Of a stretch of DNA of 64,000 nt, positions 59,236 through 64,000 are shown in pieces. Positions within the stretch are counted from its first letter, which is position 1. The number at the start of each line of letters is the position of its first letter. Below the pieces are notes generated by a model that saw only the letters and a program-made list of their open reading frames with translations, was not told where the DNA came from and did no database searches. The DNA comes from Plecoglossus altivelis (Eukaryota > Chordata > Actinopteri > Osmeriformes > Plecoglossidae), in contig BROE01000022.1 of assembly GCA_036571765.1 (NCBI GenBank), positions 14,899,576 to 14,963,575 of the forward strand, given 5' to 3'. Position numbers and translations under genes: made by a program.

Positions 59236-61259
59236 ATTATTACATCAAACAATGTACTGCGTCATCGATCATACAGAAGTCTTGGCCCATATTTATACAT
59301 TTTAAATACTTTGCTGTTGCCATACATCACTGTTTGTGTGACTACAGTTGGACAGTAGTCATTTGTCTTGCATACAGTAGCCTACATAGCCTACTGATTA
59401 AACACTTGTGAAAAGGAGAAGTGTAATGACTTGAAAGTTAACAGGCAGAATGATGACTGTCAGAATTGATCACACTGCTACTTTGCCCAACATTGTAGTT
59501 CTTTAAAATAAAGGGTGCACCAACACCACCATTGTACTTTTCACTTTTTCATGTGGCACATACAACAGTGTATCCTCTTACAATGTCTTACAGTTCTGAC
59601 TCAACTTCCTACAACTTAATCTTGTCAGTTACGGCAAAGACAGCTCACATATACTTGACTCATTCCTGTACCTGATTAGAAAGTTACAAAAAAACAACCC
59701 AACACAGCTTTTATCATGGCATATTGTTTGAACACTAGAAGTGCACAGTTGCAGTAGAATTAGTGCTGAATTCCCTAGTGTTTTGATAACCCGTGTCAGA
59801 CGTTTGGAGCCCACCCACTTTGTTAAGAGACCTTTGAATGTTAAACATCACACGTATCCTGTGGTGCTTTTAAACGTCTTTTACTGCTTTTTCTTCCTCC
59901 CTTAAGCATTGTTAATGGCAGTCCTTTTTCAGATATCTCAGGCCCCATGATTTGCAACTAACCCATGCAAACATGAAAAATAGTGGGCAAACTATTGTGA
60001 CATTCATTGTATATAATGAAATCTTAATATGGTGCATATTTAAGTGAAAGGTTAGCAACATAAAGGGCAAATGGATTGCCTGGCTATGAATTTTAAGCAG
60101 CTATTGATTTTACACTACAAGCTACCACTTTCCCTGAATGATAATTCTAAGAAGGCTTGCTCCTTATCTGAACAGATCTGACAACAGCAGTCAGTCAGGC
60201 TCAAAGACAATACGTACTGTATGATCAGAGAACTCACTGTGGATTATAGATTCACATGTAGCTATCATTTTGCCATCATTTATTTAGGCACTCTCTCATA
60301 CAAGGTCACAAGCAGACACAAAACATGTGTTTAGGTCACAGAAGTTCAAAGAGAACTGCTCTGGACAACAAGTGCTCTATGTCATAGTAACAATTTGTAG
60401 CTTGCAGGATCACCCGTGATTTCAAGGTTGGTTGGACATGCAGTGGAGTGCAGACTTGTGGCTTGCAGAACTACAAAATATAGTAGCTAGAGAGGGAATC
60501 TGAGCAGCTGTCGATCAAGCTAAATTATCTTCTGAACTGGAAAGTATTTCGATTTGTTTTCCAATGAAGTCTTTACCTGAGATATCTGAAAAAGGACTGC
60601 CAAGGACTGTTTATCTCTTCGCTGCACTTAACTCAATGATTGTGCAATGCTATTTCATCTGGAGTTTAAAGTACAATTAATATCAGTTGCATATTCCCCT
60701 TTACCAATGCCACTGTTCACCCAGTAGGCTGAGAGTACTACGTTCCTCCAGATATTCACCTAACATTATTCCAGTCAAGTTACTTTTATCACATTAAGCT
60801 TTTGTTGTCAGACTGTGCAGTATTTGACACTTACGTTTCACACCGTTCTTTCTAATAAACGCTCCCATCGAAGGTGTATGGAATTTAAGGAAGTGAGTGC
60901 ACAGGGATCACTCAGTTTTATCAGTCAATTTCACACTTTCGTTGTCGCCGAGCATTCATCATAGATAAAGAAAGTAACACCTGCAGTCCCTGTGTGAAAT
61001 TGGATAGCTGATGCATAACAATTGAGATAATTGGTTAAACAATTTGCAAATTACAAACTAGTCCAACACTCACACAAACGGACTCTATTTCTTCCTGTCT
61101 AGTTATATATATCTGGAAGTTGGGTCGCCTAATAGTTGTGAAACTTAACTTGTGCTGTTCTAATAAGCATCTAGTTGAATGAACTTGATTTACCTCAACA
61201 TACATACGCGATCCTACAACACACCAGCACGACTTCACCCACTCCCCAAACCAGTTTAA
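59236..61259. other. desert segment before dach1, no gene seen
   Basis: AT-rich unique sequence, no gene or recognisable element. It may contain distal promoter sequence. Confidence 0.6.
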
Positions 61260-61669
61260 AAGAGTCGTTAATAATTTAATTCAAACCTGTAACTGTCATT
61301 GGATATACAATAATACATTAATAGATTTGTAATAATTCTGTTGTGTGCCTGTCTTCTCTTCAAAGCCGTTCACTGTCCCCTAGCTCCGCCCTCTCTGTAC
61401 CTTGTGACAACAACAACTCATCCACAGAGCGGAGCTGCACTTTTCAGCTCATTTTCCTCCTGTCATTCCTGCTTCTATCTTTGATCATTGTCCCGCCGCG
61501 CGAACCCAAATCTCACTCAACACGTCTTTTCAGCATCTCTTTCTACAACCCAACTCGTCAGAGGAGATACTCCCGTGGATTCTTTCGTTTGATTTTCTCG
61601 ACAGCGGGACTTTTTTTTGCAGGACTGGGGTTTATACTTTGAACTTCGTCTACTCTTCCCTAGGTGACC
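61260..61669 (+). promoter_or_regulatory. dach1: dach1 5' UTR and probable core promoter
   Basis: Sequence directly upstream of the dach1 ATG. TTTAAAAG at 61255-61262 is a weak TATA-like word. From 61360 the composition becomes C/G-richer (TCCCCTAGCTCCGCCCTCTC), as expected for a 5' UTR. The start ATG sits in GTGACCATGG, a near-ideal Kozak context. The transcription start site is not determinable here. Confidence 0.45.
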
Positions 61670-62214
61670 ATGGCCGTACCGGCTACTTTGATTCCACCAA
61701 CCCCGCTAGTCCCACCGCCTCAGATGTCAACTCCGTCAGCGACCACCTCACCGCCGTCGACAACTTCATCCCCGTCTCCATCTATGGCCCCCTCCGGACA
61801 GAACCTGTTCCGATCAGAGCTGCTTGCCACCAGCAGCCCGGGTATCCCTACCCCGACCGGAACTCTGCCCAGCAAGCCCGTGTATTCGACCCCGTCGCCT
61901 GTTGAAAACACCCCGCAGAACAACGAGTGTAAAATGGTCGAGTTACGGGGTGCTAAAGTGGCGTCTTTCACGGTGGACGGCAGCGAACTCATCTGTCTTC
62001 CCCAGGCATTCGACCTTTTTCTGAAGCACCTGGTAGGCGGGCTGCACACGGTCTACACCAAGCTGAAGCGGCTGGAGATCACGCCGGTTGTGTGCAATGT
62101 TGAGCAGGTTCGCATCCTTAGAGGGCTCGGCGCCATCCAGCCTGGAGTCAACCGCTGCAAACTCATCTCAAGAAAAGACTTCGAGACTCTCTATAACGAC
62201 TGCACCAATGCGAG
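61670..62214 (+). CDS. dach1: dach1 exon 1: N-terminus and Ski/Sno/Dac (DACHbox-N) domain
   Basis: First coding exon of a dachshund-family transcriptional corepressor, which works with SIX/EYA/PAX factors in eye, limb and organ development. It gives 181 residues plus two bases of the next codon (AG|GTGAGT). Residues 1-85 are a Pro/Ser/Thr-rich low-complexity leader (MAVPATLIPP). From about residue 86 the Dach domain begins (NECKMVELRGAKVASF), followed by GSELICLPQAFDLFLKHL, GGLHTVYTKLKRLEITP, VCNVEQVRILRGLGAIQPG and KDFETLYNDCTNA. This is nearly identical to vertebrate DACH1. The mammalian poly-Gly/Ser runs before the domain are absent. An in-frame GTG six bases upstream is not the start. DACH2 is possible but less likely given klf5/klf12 synteny. 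The remaining exons lie outside the window. Confidence 0.93.
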
Positions 62215-63531
62215 GTGAGTGCAGAGGGAGATATGATGTCGCTTAAATTGTAGATATCATAATTACGTTCTGTATTTGCGTCAAGGCGCAAGGGGGAGGA
62301 AGGGGGAGACATTTTTCCGTTTTGTAAGTCATTCTCAGAAATATCATTAAGGTTTATTAGGCATGTGTTGCATGCTTGTTTATTTCCAGTGTTGCAAATG
62401 TGACTAATGCCTATAGAAACACATGGATATGTGAGTGGATGTGGGCAAAATAGGCCCAGCTCGCACTGACATGGGAAGTGCGCGTTGCACAAAAAAAGTT
62501 TTTTCAAGTTTATGCCATGTGGATAAGACTACGGTAAAATGTTTGTCCCTCTCAACTTGCTCAATAGAAACGGGCGGAAGAGAAGTGCATGTAAAAAGTG
62601 CACGTAACATATGCTACCGAAACTCATCTCTACTTTATTTCTTTCACTTTATTTTGGCTTGGACAAATAATTAGGACATATTTAGACAGCCGTCATTGCC
62701 ATTGGGACATAATCTATTTAATGAGGTGATTTAAAAACATTTGTTGAGACATTTGTGTGATGAAATTAAATAACGAGGGAAATGTATTTATTGTATTTGG
62801 AATTTCAAACAGATTTGAAAATTATTTACTTTCAAAAACTCTTAAAATATGCTTTATACTAAAGTATATTATTTATATATACACGGTAGAGACTCCAACA
62901 TAAACATGTGATTTTTCAACATGAGGAAATGTATTCGCATAATGTCCAAAAGTAAACAAATAAATATAAGAAACGTTACAGTTACCTTCATGTATAACCC
63001 TCATTACAAGACACATTTATTTCCAAACATTGACGATTTTTAATACTAAAAGATTTACTATAGAATCGAAATAGATTAAAAGCTATTTTAGTGTCCTTTA
63101 GCCAAATGTTTTGATGTATTGCTAAGACTGATAGGATGAGTTCAGCCTGGTCAAATATGCCTTCTAATCTGTCATTATGATTGATTCAATATTGATCTCT
63201 TTCCCTAAAATGAGCTGGAGATGCAAATAGGACTTGCACCAGTGGGAACTGATCAAACAGATACATCATTTAGGCGAAAGACTACATTCCGAGTTTTTTA
63301 TGTAGTTCACACAAACACACACACACACTGTGTTTTTAAGGACTCTACACACAAATCAGCTAGCCACTTTTAAGGGGGACCCATCACATCGAACATTTAA
63401 GCAGCTCATTTTGAGATAATTGGCAGGTGTATATCCTAACATTGTAATGTATAATATTGAAATAGTGTAGTATGAATTGAGTGTTTCTGTTCATAAAATG
63501 GAAGGTGTTAAATAAATATGAAAAGCATTAA

Positions 63532-63604
<73 letters not shown>

Positions 63605-64000
63605 TTTTTCCCTGTAACATTTCGCTCACTGTTTGTAACCACCTTTCATCTGTTTGTAGTCGGTACTTGAAGTGCAACGCTTGCGTGCATCAGTTGACTG
63701 TAGCAGCGTGAACACGGGGGCTGATACAATAGTCAGAGGGTCTCAGTCAAACCGAATAAAGGCCCCTCTGGTAACTCCTCTCCTCTTGCAGTGCTGCTCA
63801 GGTGACAGAGTATGGGTTTGAACTCTCTAGGTTGTCAATGGGAGGATGGCCGGTTCTGGGGTTAAAGGATAATGCAGTGCCTCGCGTCGCTTTAATGATG
63901 CTAAAGTGCTGGGCTATTACAGCCACACGGAGAGGACTGTAATTGTCTCTGAAAGCAGCCAGGTTTTCCTGGTGTCGGCCTGAAATCAATCACTCAGACC
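62215..64000 (+). other. dach1: dach1 intron 1, 5' part
   Basis: Begins with a perfect GTGAGT donor and continues to the window edge. It is AT-rich with a long CA microsatellite (63533-63600). From about 63720 to 64000 the sequence becomes balanced and repeat-free (GTTAAAGGATAATGCAGTGC, CGCTTTAATGATGC, GGACTGTAATTGTCTC). That stretch looks like an intronic conserved element; DACH1 introns are known to be rich in those. Confidence 0.8.
63533..63600. repeat. (CA)n microsatellite, about 34 units
   Basis: Uninterrupted AC/CA run of about 68 bp, the longest clean dinucleotide array in the window. Confidence 0.98.

Noticed and set aside
61664..61669. GTG start two codons before the dach1 ATG
   Set aside because: The ATG at 61670 has a near-ideal Kozak context; non-AUG initiation is unnecessary.

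Overview
The window is vertebrate nuclear DNA, almost certainly from a teleost fish. It carries spliced genes with GT/AG introns, many CA/GA/CT microsatellites, and remnants of fish-type L2-like LINE, Tc1-like and tRNA-SINE elements. Genes are compact but separated by a long non-coding interval. I cannot name the species. A run of exactly 500 Ns (6419-6918) is a scaffold gap.

Three transcription-factor genes are present. (1) The 3' half of klf12 is on the + strand: coding exons at 909-1467, 5051-5186, 11591-11748 and 11960-12141, followed by a long 3' UTR. Its first exons lie left of the window. A short internal exon known from other vertebrates is not visible and may be in the gap. (2) A complete klf5-like gene is on the - strand: exons 23351-23175, 22066-21148, 20767-20708 and 20226-20048, 444 codons plus stop. 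It is tail-to-tail with klf12. (3) The first coding exon of a dach1-type gene is on the + strand (61670-62214). It is head-to-head with klf5, and the rest of the gene lies to the right.

The order and orientation KLF12>, <KLF5, DACH1> match human chromosome 13q21-q22 read in the opposite direction. In human, MZT1, BORA, DIS3 and PIBF1 lie between KLF5 and DACH1. None is visible here, although the klf5-dach1 interval (23.4-61.3 kb) is only 38 kb.

That interval has no convincing gene. It holds AT-rich, repeat-poor blocks dense in homeodomain- and SOX-type motifs that look like conserved regulatory elements, plus strong CTCF-like motifs at 25895 and 56674. A third CTCF-like motif lies in klf12 at 10660. 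Transposon remnants in the interval are an internally deleted Tc1-like copy (39791-40403), a composite patch of old repeats (43540-44520), an LTR-like fragment (about 45837-46025), a 5'-truncated L2-like LINE with 43-bp target-site duplications (46623-48100) and a SINE scrap (53735-53815).

The three genes encode DNA-binding regulators. KLF12 is a CtBP-recruiting repressor, KLF5 is an activator with PY/degron and SUMO motifs, and DACH1 is a Ski/Sno/Dac corepressor. I found no radically new system. The most interesting observations are the lost or displaced gene block, a diverged duplication in the klf12 3' region, the exactly phased 14-bp minisatellite, the unusually long LINE target duplication, and the missing klf12 micro-exon next to the gap.
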